64,000 nucleotides of DNA from Cristatella mucedo (GCA_009760855.2 WPIO01000261.1:1-64000); one strand, 5' to 3'; positions 46,763 to 59,500 are shown, numbered from the stretch's first letter. Made by a program: numbers and translations. The notes: generated from the sequence alone by a model not told the origin.

Positions 46763-47282
46763 GTGGACATGCGACTTCAAGGTTCTGTAGCTCACCTTTA
46801 GGTCCTGGCATTTTCTGGCTCCAGTCTACCTATCAGATCTACTCCTCCACAAGGCTAAGCATGGCACCACCCCGGTTTTTTAATATGATTTAATACCTAC
46901 ACCTCGTGCGTACCTCAAATTCTTGGGAGACCGAGCCCTTAGCTCATACGCTCCCAACGCTTAGTAAACACTCTCGAGTGATATCATGATACTTCTTGAA
47001 TTGAAATTAAAAAATAAGTTTGAAAGGCGTCTATTTATCATAGCATTTAGTGTCCATGTGATTAGCCGTAAGCGAGCTGCTGCGTGCTGACACCGCTCAT
47101 GTCTCCGCTAACTAAAGTTGCATTCCAAACCTGTCCCTGTTACCTATAACCATAGTATATTTGTTGACCTTGAGCTTTCTACCACTAACCATTCCATCAC
47201 GCTTCTTTTGGAGCATATATAAAGTCACTAGAAACATATTAATTACTTGAATAACATTATCTTATATATTATCATTAAAATT
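46763..47282 (+). mobile_element. L2-clade LINE 3' end, strongly decayed
   Basis: Starts at the GACTTCAAGGTT segment of the C-terminal coding region and runs through the diverged tail to an AT-rich end near 47280. No frame is open for long. Confidence 0.65.
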
Positions 47283-47709
47283 ACTGTTACTAACTCACAC
47301 AGACGACAAGTCGCATTGACGTAGCTAAATCTGAAAAGTAAAAGTGTATTTACATAGTTCTCATTCATTCCGCCAAGTCATGGAATTAATTAATGAAGTA
47401 ATCGGAAATGGTTTTGTGACTTTGTAAAAGCAAAAATGGAATGCCACAAATACTTGGGCTAGCTTAGTTGGATATGGTGTGACTGCTAAAAAAATTCGTT
47501 CCGCAAAGATACTCAACCAGTTTTAATATTAATATCGTATTCAGGTCATATCTCTGATTTTGATTATTCCAACATTTTCATGACTCTCTTCTTTCATTGC
47601 TAACTCTAGTTCTCCTAATCTTTCTCTTTCTCTATTTCTCTTACTTTTCCTTTATTCTCTTAATCTTTCTCTTCTGTCTCTCCCTCTCCCTCTCCCGCTG
47701 TCTCTTTCT

Positions 47710-47712
<3 letters not shown>
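47283..47712. other. no gene recognised
   Basis: AT-rich, passing into the pyrimidine-rich microsatellite. No open frame or repeat of note. Confidence 0.5.
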
Positions 47713-47773
<61 letters not shown>

Positions 47774-47805
47774 ATCATTCTCTCTCTCTCTCTCTCTTTC
47801 TGGCT
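47713..47805. repeat. (CT)n microsatellite
   Basis: Two CT runs separated by a GTGTGTATCATT spacer. The 121-codon frame covering it (47597-47962) is a composition artefact. Confidence 0.9.
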
Positions 47806-48740
47806 CTCTACTAGGCATCTACGCTCCCAAAGTCAGTTAATCCTTGAAAAATCCACATCAGATGAGATATACGTTCATGGTGCCGGTTCCTGCAATAGAG
47901 AAAGCTGTATTGCCTTCTACGAAAGCTGGGTGGTCGCCCTCACTAATCTTCTGCCCGCATAAATGATGCTTTCATATCAGCTGTCTTAGATTTCACTGCC
48001 TCTAATGTTTTTCTTGACTCGGCAAAATTCCATCAGCCTCCTTCCTGCAAACGATTAGTAAGGTCAACACCAATCGAATTCAGACGTTGGCCTCACAAAA
48101 TTAAAAAGCTTGAAGATGGTATGCAATCCGGATCCAGCGATAATTGAGCGAACGACGATTTGTCCTCGCTGTATTACGTCACACCATCATGTACTTGCCG
48201 TATATCAAGCAGTATGTCAACCGAGGTTGTGTCACTCACTTAGAGTTGTGCTCACTTACTGTATTTGTTGTAAGTCATTTACTTAATTCACTTTCAACAA
48301 GTACTGGTTGTATTTTTAATGCTATACTAGTAACAATTCGATGCTTTGTGTAGACTAAATAGATCTTTATATAGATCTTTCATTTTTAACGTTAGCTTTT
48401 GAGTAAATTGGTTTATTTATTCGTATATCAGTTAGCCTAGATAAAGTATCACTAAAATACAAAATCCTGCGTAGTATTCATATTTAAAACAGATTAGTCA
48501 ATCTTTTAATACTTATATTTCTATTAACAGTCAATAATGTTTTATATTTGTTTGTAGGCGAGGCAAGATTACTTTTTATATGACCTAAAAAGAAATTTTG
48601 TTTACATTAAAACCGTCAGAAATATCTCTTTTAATAGTCAATCTTTTTACTTTACGAGTCCCTTTACTCAATTCTAGGTTTTCATTTCAAACTTATTAAC
48701 CAAGATAATTTTTACTTGCTATGTCACTTACATAAATAAA
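47806..48740. other. no gene recognised
   Basis: AT content rises from about 48250, where Polinton relic 3 may begin. There is a 69-codon plus frame at 48144-48353 without motif. Confidence 0.4.
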
Positions 48741-48749
48741 CTAGCGTAT

Positions 48750-49803
48750 TTTTTTTAGTTGGCCAAGCAATCGCCTGTTATTATTTCATCCAAAAAACAT
48801 TCAAAAGATATTTATTATCAGAAAGGTTCTCTGACTCTAATTCATCCATATTATTTCCACGTTTTATTATTTTGCTTGAACCAAGATCATGCGTTCCTTG
48901 CATACCTAATTACTATATTGCTAACCTTTATCTTATTGCAATATAAACACTTACACTTATTTGTGTGTCAAACAAATTTGATCCTACTTTTAAAAAATGT
49001 GCTAGGTACTAGTATTTTATTTGCATCTGATGCATACAAACCAGATAGTTACCCCTTTGATCCAGTCATTTCGACACTGGTGGCATAAGTACTTTGGACC
49101 CAACACTAAAAATACAGTATGTTGCTCCAAATGTTAGTACACCTCCAAGAATTGCATCCGCTAAATAATTTTTCCATCTTCCAGTGCTTGTTGTTCCAAA
49201 TACTTCTGTAGTTAATAACTATTCGTTTTCCGAGAAATGTTACAGACATTATATTTTCATATGATAATATATTTATATATCTAACATTAAGTCCGTTGAG
49301 GATGAACAGTATGAGGATAAACAGTATTGTTTCTTATAAAATTACTATTTCCCATTATATCTGTATCACCGTTGACAGCACCACCACAGCTTTAAACAGA
49401 GTTACTATCTAAACAGGCTTTATTTGCAACATTATTTTCAGAATATGGAGGATCACGAATATTTATCAAACCCTTCACAGTGTAAGTCCCACTAATTTCT
49501 CAACCAGTTAGTGATAACTTGGTGTCAGCATAGTCTTTCGTAGTAACATCACTTGGATTAAAAGAATTTGCATTGTCTATCAAACGGAAACTATTCATAT
49601 TTAAGTCTCCGTCAGCTGTAGTTCCTCTAGAAATATTAGCAAGAAAATGTGCATCTATATGCGTTCTGTTTACTACATCTACAGAATCGACAGGAACCAA
49701 AATTCATCGGATTCTGATTCATATCCAACGTACCAGACAGTATAACACCTGTCCTTTGAATATAATTCTTTGCTTGAGATCCTTTTCTTCGATTACGCAG
49801 TGA
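48750..49803 (-). pseudogene. fibre-like attachment protein relic, relic 3
   Basis: Starts at ATG 49803 with a basic N-terminus (MSLRNRRKGSQAKNY), then shaft repeats of the type LDMNxNxMNF...VDVVNRTHID (about 49730-49650), NMNSFRLIDNA...SDVTTKDYAD (about 49600-49525) and INIRDPPYSENNVANKACLD (about 49450-49400). A CGG-containing spacer near 49390 matches one in relic 2. A readable distal segment near 49215-49080 (STGRWKNYLADAILGGV) may be the terminal domain. One frame change near 49700 and several stops break it. The repeat pattern is known from trimeric viral fibres; the attachment role is inferred. Confidence 0.5.
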
Positions 49804-49981
49804 CATTTTTTGATACTATACTTTCAAGAAATGTGACTTAGGAAACAGAACCATCAACTCCAAAGTTAATAATCACATAACTTCACAAACCATATATTGT
49901 TATTACTAAAACTATAGAACCAGATAAGCCATAAGTATTATCACTTTAAATCTAGAAAACTTCCGCTGTATCGCTCGACTA

Positions 49982-50272
49982 TTACCGACTTGATATAACA
50001 CCAAGTTGTTTTACTTTCCCGTTAATAAAAGTAGGAGCAGGTGTAGCCAATCCAATATTATTTCCCATGAGATTTTTTGTTGGAATATCTGCAGGAGTCA
50101 GGTGTGAAACAGAACTTTTTGTTCCTCCTCCATTAATTTGAATATTACCACCTAAGATACCTAAAGCAAGTAACGTTGGAAAACTTGTAAGTCTTAAATA
50201 TCTAAAGTAACATTGCTGTTTAGAACTATCCACTTTTTGGATACTTACTATGCGAGTGCTTGAGTCGCTCAA
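49982..50272 (-). pseudogene. second fibre-repeat ORF, relic 3
   Basis: A 96-codon frame with one shaft-like repeat (GNIQINGGG...LTPADIPTKN, about 50155-50075). It lies between the two other fibre-like ORFs, on the same strand, suggesting a small gene family or a broken single gene. Confidence 0.4.
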
Positions 50273-50401
50273 AGAAGTAATTATGTTTAGCTCAAGGTCG
50301 ACAGTAGTGTTTAGGATTAATCATTGGAAAACTGCGAAGAACTCTAAAGTAAACCATAGCTATTAACCTAGCATGGCCGACTTTCTTGATAACCAGTTCC
50401 A

Positions 50402-50656
50402 TCAGCAGAATTTCCCTATATTGCCAGTAACATCAACACAATCAAGTTTTGATCCAAAGATTCCATGATTCTTTGGTATTAAACTAGAACAATCAGAAAC
50501 AGAAGCCATTTCTCCTGAAACATTATTCGTAGTATTATTTCCAATGTCTACTCCAAAAGCATAGTCTAGTGTTATTGCATCTGAATCATGGACTGGATAT
50601 CCTAAGCTTGTTACAATATTATAATTGAAATTGAGACCTTTAAGTAACTCACCCAT
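50402..50656 (-). pseudogene. third fibre-repeat ORF, relic 3
   Basis: From ATG 50656, the frame begins MGELLKGLNFNYNIVTSLGY and continues with a DSDAITLDYA shaft-repeat signature, then Asn/Ser-rich sequence to the stop at 50402. Upstream codons to 50713 are open but less convincing as protein. Confidence 0.45.
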
Positions 50657-50699
50657 TATATTTTGGAAAATGTCGATTATATAACATAAATGAAGAAAA

Positions 50700-51400
50700 T
50701 GAAAAGAGTGCAATTCTGAAAGCTGATATAAGGAAAGACAGTGACGACAGAAGGAAAGCTAGCAAAACTAACTAAACCTTCTTTAAAATAATTGCAAGAG
50801 CTATAATAGAACACGGTAGATCCGTTGAAGAAGATTCAAAATCTGGAATTAATGCTACAAATTAAATTGTATCTGAAACAGCAACGGCGATGGATCTTGG
50901 GTCTAAAGCAGCAATCAAAAATTGCTCCAAAGATTGCGATGAAACTTAGTCTAAGAGCTTCAAATGAGATTTTTACCATTGTTCCAAAGATTTGACAATC
51001 TTTCGAAGCTATTAGAGCTGTAACTAAAAATTTAAAAGTATTTCTATCAGGAGTAACGGAATCGGGATCTTAGACGAATTTTAAAAGAAATCTTTCATGA
51101 AATTTATTCAGGAAAGTACAGCAATGTTACGTGGAAGACCATAAAATTAAGGAGGCCTTCCAAAAATGGTGGCATCTTTAGAAATATGGTATTATACAAA
51201 TGAGATATTATTAAAGCGGAAAAATCTAATTCTGTTTGAATCTGACTCGAACTATATTTCTAACAGAAACATTGCGTACAGAGGTACCTTGGGTTGCATC
51301 TCAACTAGATCCTAAGGCCTGGTCAAAAAACTTCCTTGAAGTACGATCAGGTATTTTTCTTCAGGCTATACCTGCTAGCATAGCAAATATAGCAAGCATA
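50700..51400 (+). pseudogene. plus-strand ORF fragments, relic 3
   Basis: Charged, Lys-rich readable pieces at about 50700-51110, then a 60-codon stretch near 51236-51410 (AIPASIANIASIAA). Divergent to the fibre-like ORFs. No motif recognised; stops throughout. Confidence 0.3.
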
Positions 51401-51464
51401 GCTGCTACAGTCGGCTGGTGCAGTCCTTTAGAGAAAGAAATCTCTATTCAGGCGCTTCACCAAT

Positions 51465-51560
51465 GCCAGGCCTCTCGAACCCACGACCTCATCAATCAAA
51501 TAAATTCACCTTTACATTCGTCGGATTTAATAGAATGTGCTCAAGTGATCCGACTGTGTA
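51465..51560 (-). repeat. possible tRNA-derived SINE head
   Basis: On the minus strand a B-box-like GTGGGTTCGAGAGG (51490-51471) is preceded about 50 bases upstream by an A-box-like GATCACTTGAGCAC (about 51553-51537), the spacing of RNA polymerase III promoters in tRNA-derived SINEs. It adjoins the right end of relic 3. A real tRNA is unlikely, as stems do not pair well. Confidence 0.35.
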
Positions 51561-51569
51561 CCGTTGCAC

Positions 51570-53250
51570 AAGCCTGATATTGTTTCTATCTTACAACCTG
51601 ACAAAACACTATAATGCTGGCTACTGCTCCTATGCTAGATGTGGCCGGAAGCAAACTCCTACAGGCTCTGGTCCTACTAACCACTTCCTCTGTTGCTTTA
51701 AAAATCAACTTCATGATGCTGGACAGATTCCGGGTAAATGTCTGACGGTTATTCCCGAGAATAGAGAGCCATTCAATATGTTTAATCCATGCATGTGATC
51801 TAATAGAAGAAAACAGCTTTTAAGTTCTTGCATTTAGTTTGCTAGTATTGAAAGTACTCTGCTAACTACACCACCTTCGGCTGTGACAGCTCCTTGCTCG
51901 ATTTCCTCCTACGGGTTCACTGAAATTATTGCAATCCTGATGTTGGCGCGTCTGCACTATTTCCCTTAGCCTCAAACACGATTCTCCTAACGGTGGAAAT
52001 CTGAGCCAGTGTGTAAGAAAATACCATTGTATCAATGGCCCTTAAATTAAGGTTAAGGATTGCTGGACACATATCAATTAGCACAGGGGAGCCTATTGTA
52101 ACAGAACGGTGGAGCAAAGCAGCATCATGCACGCATTTTAGCCGCAGCTAGTCTAGGACTTCAATAAAGAACGCACCTGGAATAATTATGCGTTTTTGCG
52201 CTCAAAGCCGGATTGTGCACTCGAGAGAGCAAGTGCTGCTTTTTTCTGATACTTAGCAGTTTGGGGTGAGACCAGGATTTTTATAGGGGTGAGGAAGACC
52301 CAAAAAACTTCTTGTACGTAGTTTAGGCTTTTTTCCTCTACTCTGCCCAAATTAAAGCTGAAAACCATTTGTGGCCAATAAAAGCTTGAGAGTGAAGCTA
52401 TAAATTTCCCTTATTTAATCCTAAACTAAAGACAAGACGAAACAATTGCGTGCGAATACACGAAGCCATAGCTAATATCTTGCAAATTTGTTAACCCTAG
52501 ACGCTAAGCACGATTTGGCTTTTATCCACTCAGCTGTAGGAATAATTTCGATTGCTTAGTAATTAAGTGTCAATTTCGCATCTAATGAATTGAAATTCTT
52601 TCTTTTGAGAACATTTAAATATCTAGAAAGAGATTTGAGTGAATTAAGGCACTCTTTACAGTTATAATTAATATTGCTGTATAATTATAATCGCTAAGCT
52701 ACCCAAAGAAAATCAAAATCTGGCAGACGATTGGTAGTCACAACATAAAGAGAACAGAAATTTTGCAAGCACGCTTGCGCACGCGAGCAGCTTCATCAGC
52801 ATAGTTAGGTCAAACAAATCTTGTCTACTTCATATGCAGTCAGATAGTGTGTAAAGCATGGATGAAAACATCGAGCAGATCTCATGGATGAGCAAAAAAC
52901 CATTTTATGAAGTGAGGAGTGCAGTAATAAACCGAAGCTATTGCCTATGCAAGCGGGAATTTAGTTAATTGCACATGTTGAGATCCATAGGCCAGCCTAC
53001 GACATTGAAGCGCCTAGATGTTGCCTTCCAGTACCAGGCTAAGGGGGCATTCCCAACCTTGACTGACCAATAAAGGCCCAGCTTTCCTGTTGCTGGAGCT
53101 AGCAACGGCGCTGGCCAATCGGAGCGCAACATTCCTGGGCAGCCTATGGATGCTCCGGTTAGATTGACGTCTGCAGAGTCATTGATTAAACGCTGTCGAG
53201 GTAGGTTGTGTTACGAGTGCTCCAGGTCGTTTGCTGTTCAGCAATACAAA
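51570..53250. other. no gene recognised
   Basis: A 126-codon plus frame at 51418-51798 covers part of the stretch without recognisable motif. The rest has only short frames. Confidence 0.5.
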
Positions 53251-53252
53251 CA

Positions 53253-53273
53253 AACACACACACACACACACAC
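53253..53273. repeat. (CA)n microsatellite
   Basis: About ten CA dinucleotides. Confidence 0.9.
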
Positions 53274-53279
53274 GCTCAG

Positions 53280-54285
53280 AAAATAAATCAGGGAAATTCC
53301 TAAATTCATTTGCTTGTAGCCATTAAAATATACCATAATCTCTAAATGTAAAGCAAAAACATGCCAAACTACTTACCAGAGATTTAACCTTAATCCGCCA
53401 CACAGTCACTTAGCTAAAAAGTCTGCTCGCGTCAATACGTGACACTTATACCTGCATATGGCATCCCCGAACCACATAGACAACCTAAGAATAAGCTGAT
53501 TAAACATTCTGCTTCATTAATTTAGCAGCAGGTTAACTTGGGATGCTATAAGTCTGGATTTCAATAAGAGGCAAAGGTATGCTGCTACAGGACTACAACG
53601 TGCCTGATGCTAAAGTTTGAATTGCCTATGATAGTCGTTAGCTCACACGTTATACTCACAAATTATACAGCATTGTTTTGCATACACCCAGCCCACTTTC
53701 TGCTATTGGCATAGAGTTCAAAGCAGGATATTCATAATTTTAGAAAAAGCTACCATAGAGGCTTTGGATCTATCTATTTTACTTTAAGATTTTAGGTTCC
53801 GTGATTATGGCTTGAATGCTTCTTTGCTTTAGGTTTGAGAGTTATGTGATTAGGGTCGGCATTTTCAAAGTTAATTCTTTAGGGTTATTTATTTTGGGCT
53901 TGACAAGTACCTGTTATCGGTAAAAGACCCTCTAAAGTGTCTACATTTATGAATTGCGACTTTCAAAGATTTTATTTATATACTTTACAGAACTGTGGAA
54001 ATGTGTTGAAGTTTTTCAGAGCGGTAAATTTATCCGCGCTCCTATCTTAGTTACGTTTGATTTTTCCTCTTCATTCCGTAATGACTGGAGAAAGATTCAA
54101 ATATAATTTGTTTAATCAAATAACAAGTATTGAGAGTTTTGCCAGTTAGCTCACCCTATCGAGGATAGGGAAGAGTTGAATCCTGCTGACCACATACAGA
54201 TCTTATTCAGACTACAATGTGTGCCCTCCTCCTCCTCACATAAAATCACTTGCCAATTGCGATTAACTCAAGAAACTTGACATCC
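53280..54285. other. no gene recognised
   Basis: AT-rich, no open frame of note, no clear repeat. Confidence 0.5.
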
Positions 54286-54289
54286 GTGC

Positions 54290-55512
54290 GAGAATATCTG
54301 CAAACCTCTGCTTCTCAGCCCTCCTTCCGAACTGTTGACTTTGGTTGATTGCTACAGCATCACAGTAGATGCCATGATCGATGAGTGTGCACCTCTGACT
54401 AAGCGCACTGGTTGCCCTCGACCAGAGAAATTATGGTTTACCACAGAAATTTAACTAGCTAGGTCTATTAAGCAAAAGATTGAAAACCCGTGCGAAAGTT
54501 CAGGACTGATTATCCAGCAACTGGCACACGAGGACAACTGTAGATAATACCAATCATTCCTAGCCAAAGCGAAGGCTAGCTTCTATGAAACAAATATCGT
54601 TGAATCACTGATAGTTAGCTCCTTACCCAGTGATTCCTGTGGTTATCTAGCTGATCGACTATCGAACATCTTCGCCAAAAAGATGGACAAGATCAGGAAG
54701 TTCATCCCTAAGATGGCAGCATTCCTCCTGGAATCCGGCCCCTCAATTCCATGCAGCCTTTCAATGTCTACACATAAGGAGGTCACTGGTTAACTGGTCC
54801 TGAATATGCCAATTGAAGATGACAACTATTCCTCTGGATCTTATTCCTACTGTCCTGCTTCTACGATGCATTGATTTGCTGCTGTCAAGCATAAAACTCG
54901 GCAGCTAGGCTTGTCTGTCGTGAGAGTCACAGTTTCCACATCACACTGCTTTTTGCTAGCCTGTACTGGCCCTATGTCAAGCAAAGCATCGACTCAGGGG
55001 TCGCTCACGTTTAGGTCCCTTCGTTCTTTGGCTCCTGCCTACCTATCAGATATACTCCCCCACCAGGCTAAGTATCGTACCGCCAACTTTCCGGAATATA
55101 ACTGCTTACCTATACCTTGGACGAATCCCAAATCCTTTGAAGACCATGCCGTTAGTTCGTATCCTCCCAAAGCATTGAACTCACTCCTGACTTACGTCAT
55201 AACACCTCATGAATTGACCACATTTAAAAAGAAAAAAAAACGCACCTACTTAGTACAGCATTAGTGGGTCCCCTGATGTGTCCTTTATGTGCTTTTGTGT
55301 GCTGACTCTGTTGCATGCTGCCACCAACCAAACTTGCATGCTGACCCTATGCATTTCACCCCTAACCATATTATTCTAGTTGTTCATTGGGCATGCTACC
55401 ACTAAACCTTCGATCGTGCTTCCTTTGCAGCAAATGTAAAGTTCCTAGTAAAAGATCTAGTTCTTTGAGGGCGCCATATGAAGCGCATTATTTTTATAAT
55501 TACCATTATTTT
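54290..55512 (+). mobile_element. L2-clade LINE, internally deleted
   Basis: The first half (54290-54880) is the linker between endonuclease and reverse transcriptase, in broken frames. Near 54890 it jumps directly to the C-terminal region (GGCTTGTCTGTCGTGAG), so the reverse transcriptase core is deleted. The C-terminal frame 54911-55264 includes SFRSLRSLAPAYLSDILP-like wording; the tail ends near 55512 in an AT-rich tract. Confidence 0.75.
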
Positions 55513-55519
55513 TACTTTT

Positions 55520-57325
55520 TATTATTAACCTATTAATTTTCTGCAATGATTATAACTAGAACTTTAAGCCTCATTAAAACTGTATACACGGAAAGGAATT
55601 TTGAGTCATCCATATGATTACAGCATTAGTAATTGGTCCTAGTCGCCAAAGGCTACCTCAATTACTGGTGTAACCAGGCTTGAAAATGCAGCTACTGAGT
55701 CAAACCAGCCCACATATGCGTCCTTTGATTAAAGACCATGGCAGCTAATAATAAAGGATATATCCTAAAAGTGATCAAGCCGCCAAATTCATCCTTGTGC
55801 ATATGCCAGAGTGAGCACGGGATCGTTACTGCTATTACCCTGGCAGATAATTGGTGGTATTTTGAAATTGTGTTGCTATTAGCAACAGTTGGTTATGTCC
55901 GGTGTGCTATTTAAACTGCATAACTCAGCGATATCTGACAAAGCCAGCTTAAACTTAGTTTATGCATTGTTTCACTCTGACTACACTTGCATTTAGGATG
56001 ACGTAATCAGCTCTAGGAGACAACCCCAGTTTGTAGCAGAATCCACAAGCAGTCCACGCATTAAAAAGTTTTACTACATATAATATAAACACTGCTGCGT
56101 TATCTTATTTTGCCGTATATACTCTTGGGCTCTCTTAGAGTGAAGCAAATAACTGTTGTTGCTCATAGTCTCACTCTAAAAGGGATGTTTTGGCCAGAAT
56201 AGAGCCTACATAATCAACCATTCCTCAGTTCATGCTTCAGCTACGAGGCTGCACAGGAGCCGGAACTTAACATTGAACCCAATGAAGATTACCCTTTTTA
56301 CTGGAAAAAAAGCTCACCGGTCACACTGGAGGTCGTCGAACTGTTAAGCTGCATGGGTTATAAATCGTGGCACTGTCTTAACACTCTTACTATCGATTTT
56401 ATACTAATTATTTAATTTGGAGGCGTGTGGTTTTGTAAAACGATAAGAAGATAAAGAAGATCACAAACTCAGAAAATTGTACATGCTGGGACCGGTCCCG
56501 CCCTACCACTAGTCGGGAACACACCGTCCTAAAGTTTGCTTTGGCCAATTCTCGTGTTAATATTCTGCATGCATGACCTCGGAAGCGAGTTAGCGATGAA
56601 ATTGTGTGAATGAAATTTGATGAGGCTTGCGCTCTCGAGTAGCAAAAAACAAACCTTTTCAGTCTGCCAGGACTAGTGTATGTCGTTTACAGAGGGCTGA
56701 GGCCCAAATCTGCTGTATCGCTGACAATTGGAGCAGTGTGTACGGTCTGAGGAAAACAATTTCAATCTCTTTTCTAGCTGCAAAATGATTATTAACGTGC
56801 GTCTGTGAGTCACCGAAGCCTGACTACTCAATCGCTAGCATCATCCAGCGGTCAAAACCAGAGGAAAATGTGTCATAGTATAAGGGTTCTACAACAGAAA
56901 TGGAGTCGGTGCACTGTGCAAAACTCCGGGTACAGCGAACCAATTTGGACCTTCATAATGTATGACTCACAAGTGTTATAGAAGTTTTTAAACTGAATCC
57001 TACATCACAGCACTACAAGGATCCTAAAAATACCTCAGGCAAAACTAAGTATTATTTAACAATTTTTCAAAATTTTGCTGCCCTCCTCCAACGGTAATAG
57101 ACACACCGCGCCGCCCTTCCTACTCCTTACCTTAACTCAACCGACCATGTTTGAGATCAAGTCAAGTGGTGGCTATGGCAGCTAGCCGTCCGCATTGAGA
57201 CTTGTAACTTTACGACTATTAATGACTATTAGTAAGCTTTTTTGTTTGCTTTTAACAAGCCTGGGGTAGTATAATGTCCAACGTTTGCAAGAGCTTGATC
57301 ACCCGTTGCTTAGGCGAGTCCGACA
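55520..57325. other. no gene recognised
   Basis: No open frame above about 60 codons on either strand and no repeat that I could define. It may be the 3' flank or a long intron of the vWA gene on the minus strand. Confidence 0.5.
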
Positions 57326-57330
57326 GTTCT

Positions 57331-57521
57331 TTAAGAATAAGCGAGCTGCAATGTAAAGTTAGCACAATAAATTAAGTATGATATGCGATAATTGCAAGAG
57401 CATTTTTCTTGTTCTAATCCTAACCAGTGCCCATACTTTGGTTTTTGCAAACGTTCGTTGTCAACCCGACATGCCACGGAGAAGGTGGACATTGTGGTGG
57501 CTGCCACAGCCATCCAAAATA
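57331..57521 (-). CDS. possible last exon of the vWA gene
   Basis: After an acceptor GCTACAG at 57528-57522, the phase that follows the vWA exon reads 62 codons to a TAA ending at 57331. The peptide has three Cys residues (SVACRVDN, KCSCNYR) and no recognised domain. An alternative acceptor 13 bases upstream (TTTACAG) gives a shorter internal exon. Support is splice phase only, so this is tentative. Confidence 0.25.
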
Positions 57522-57960
57522 CTGTAGCGTCTGACTGTAAACTCCTTTTATTGGCTGCATTGATATGAACCTCAAAATCAAACTAATCAACTCATTGTCA
57601 TCGAATTCTCATTACTTTCACTATAACGTCTATCAATTCTGGTTGCATAGCAGCAAAAAATCTTAAAGATCGTCATATTGCATAAGGCTCTGGGCTAATG
57701 TCTTTCAAACCTATGATACATTCAGCCGTGCTAGAAACAAACCGAGTGGCATTTAAGCAGGTCTCGAGTGTCCATTTTGTAAGCTCATGCGTTAAAATCA
57801 CTGCCTCTAACTTTGCACCTTGTCTTCATTATGTAGCTGTTTGCATGCGTTCATAGCCCACGTATGATTACATCACATGGATATTGGTAGCACAAATATA
57901 TGTCAAGCGGCGAAAGCTGGGCTCACATACAACTCTGCCTTCGGGCAGCTGTTCAAGCAC

Positions 57961-58464
57961 CTATAGGCGGCGCCTTGTGACGGCGCACGCAGATCCCTCG
58001 TACGATGTCACTGACCAGCCTGCTGTTGCCCTTCTCTGTTTCTGAATCTCTGAAGGTGAGGTCAGCAGCCGTGGCTACGCTGAGTAGTGTATCAAAGGTC
58101 ACCTTGCTGCCCACACCAACTGCCAGTGTGATGACGCCATTTATTTCCAGCTTCCTAGCTTCAACCTTCACCTCTTCAGTATTCTGAGTTTCGTCAACGA
58201 AGGCGACCACGATCTTTCTGCGGGATATTTCTCCGTCGTTACGCTTGCCGAGGATGCCCACTCGTATGGCGCCCATATAGGATGCTAGCTGTGAACGCTC
58301 AGAGCCAACCCGGCCAATGGCTCCATATAAGCCACTTTCAGTGTCATACACTCGTTTGGTTGTGCTGTTAAGGGACATTCGTGTAGCTCCGTTGGTGCAT
58401 GCATCTTGAGGAACAAATGCAACACGGTAATCCGCAGGACCTACTGGTAAAGCAGCTATGACAT
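57961..58464 (-). CDS. vWA-domain exon of an extracellular-type gene
   Basis: 168 codons, bounded by TTTCAG before 58464 and AG|GTGCTTG after 57961, both in phase 1. The peptide has the later core strands of a von Willebrand factor A domain: ADYRVAFVPQ, then RRKIVVAFVDETQNTEEV with the Asp of the fourth strand, a VITLAVGVGSKVTFDTLLSVA strand-helix and the closing helix LVSDIVRGICV. The first strand with the D-x-S-x-S metal site is not in this exon, nor clearly in the one before it, so either that exon was missed or the domain lacks it. vWA domains bind matrix or partner proteins, usually outside the cell. It ends with a basic KAPPIG linker. Confidence 0.75.
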
Positions 58465-58697
58465 CTGAAACGAGCACCAATTAGATTCAATAGTCTTAGC
58501 AAGCGATTCAAGCACATGTCAGTGTGCAACTTAATGCAGGCACAACGGGTATGCTAGCTCAAATGTCATGCAAATGCTTCCCGGTTTAAACTAGCAAACT
58601 CGACAGGGCATTCCCGAGACCTGCATTAAAATACACTGTACGTGTGAGATTAGTAGCTATTATTTATTCCTCCAAGAGCCGGATCTGGATAATTCAC

Positions 58698-58808
58698 CTC
58701 GTGTGGTATTAATTGGACCATAACACTTACAAAAGATTTCATTTTCAACGGGCAGTATGATACGCGTCTTACCATTTTCATTTTGATGATCAATAATGAT
58801 TATAGCTC
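58698..58808 (-). CDS. small exon upstream of the vWA exon
   Basis: 37 codons between an acceptor TTTTTTCAG (ending 58809) and a donor CGAG|GTGAAT (from 58697), phase 1 at both ends, so joining to both neighbours keeps the frame. Peptide features: a hydrophobic AIIIIDHQNENGK strand and a CKCYG pair of cysteines. The IIIID could be the first strand of the vWA domain, but the metal-site serines are absent. Confidence 0.55.
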
Positions 58809-59305
58809 CTGAAAAAATACCGGTCCAAAAATGTAGTTAATCATAAAGCCTTTCCATCTACATGAGCACAGACAATATATAATGTGTTCGAAACTGAGAA
58901 CTACATCTGCCACATGGCTAAGCCACAGCTGCCCAGAAATTCTTCGGCACGGAGATTCCCTCATTGATTGAGATTCCTATATGTAGTAAATTATATCGAG
59001 AAGCATACACATCTAGACGCATGCCTGTATCCTTTGATCTTTGGTTGCGAGATGTCTCAGAGGTCCGTAACCATAGACCAAAAAATGAGTGAAAGAATGC
59101 AAGATTGTGAGACAAGACCGCGGAAATTATCCACTCGATGGGATTTCCGTACAGGTCGTTTAGAAATGATTTAACTAAGCAGGTTCGACGCTCTTGAACG
59201 ACATGCTTAACTGTGTAGTTTTAAATCACTATCGTGTGTTTTATTGCACTAGCAGGAAGACTTGCAATTAGGAAGTAACACAACTAGATATACAAATGCT
59301 TATAC

Positions 59306-59500
59306 CAGCCTGGCTAAGTACTCTAGCTGATGTGCGTCCAAATTTTTCATTCCCACGTACTGCAAGTCGACATTGAGTCAAACCGTTAAAACTATCTTTG
59401 GAATAGACATCCAGATCCCATGCAGTCCCTTCAGGAGCTATCTTAGCCGAGCACATTGCGATTTCAAGGCTATACATGTTCATAGAATCACTACGAAGTT
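59306..59500 (-). CDS. internal exon of the vWA gene
   Basis: 65 codons between acceptor TTTTTTCGTAG (ending 59501) and donor GCTG|GTATAAG (from 59305), phase 1 at both ends. It contains two cysteines (AMCSAKIAP, TQCRLAVRG) and a WDLDVYSK stretch; looks like a small extracellular disulphide-containing module, not identified. The next exon upstream is 1.5 kb away, across an intron holding an L2 LINE. Confidence 0.6.

Larger units (their letters stand above)
48750..51400. mobile_element. Polinton-like relic 3 (fibre module)
   Basis: AT-rich block with three minus-strand ORF relics carrying the same shaft repeats as the fibre-like gene of relic 2, and divergent plus-strand ORF fragments on the right. 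No MCP, integrase or inverted repeats are visible, so the link to Polintons is by analogy with relic 2. Confidence 0.5.

Noticed and set aside
51465-51560. A functional tRNA gene
   Set aside because: Only box-like promoter words are present; acceptor and anticodon stems do not pair convincingly.
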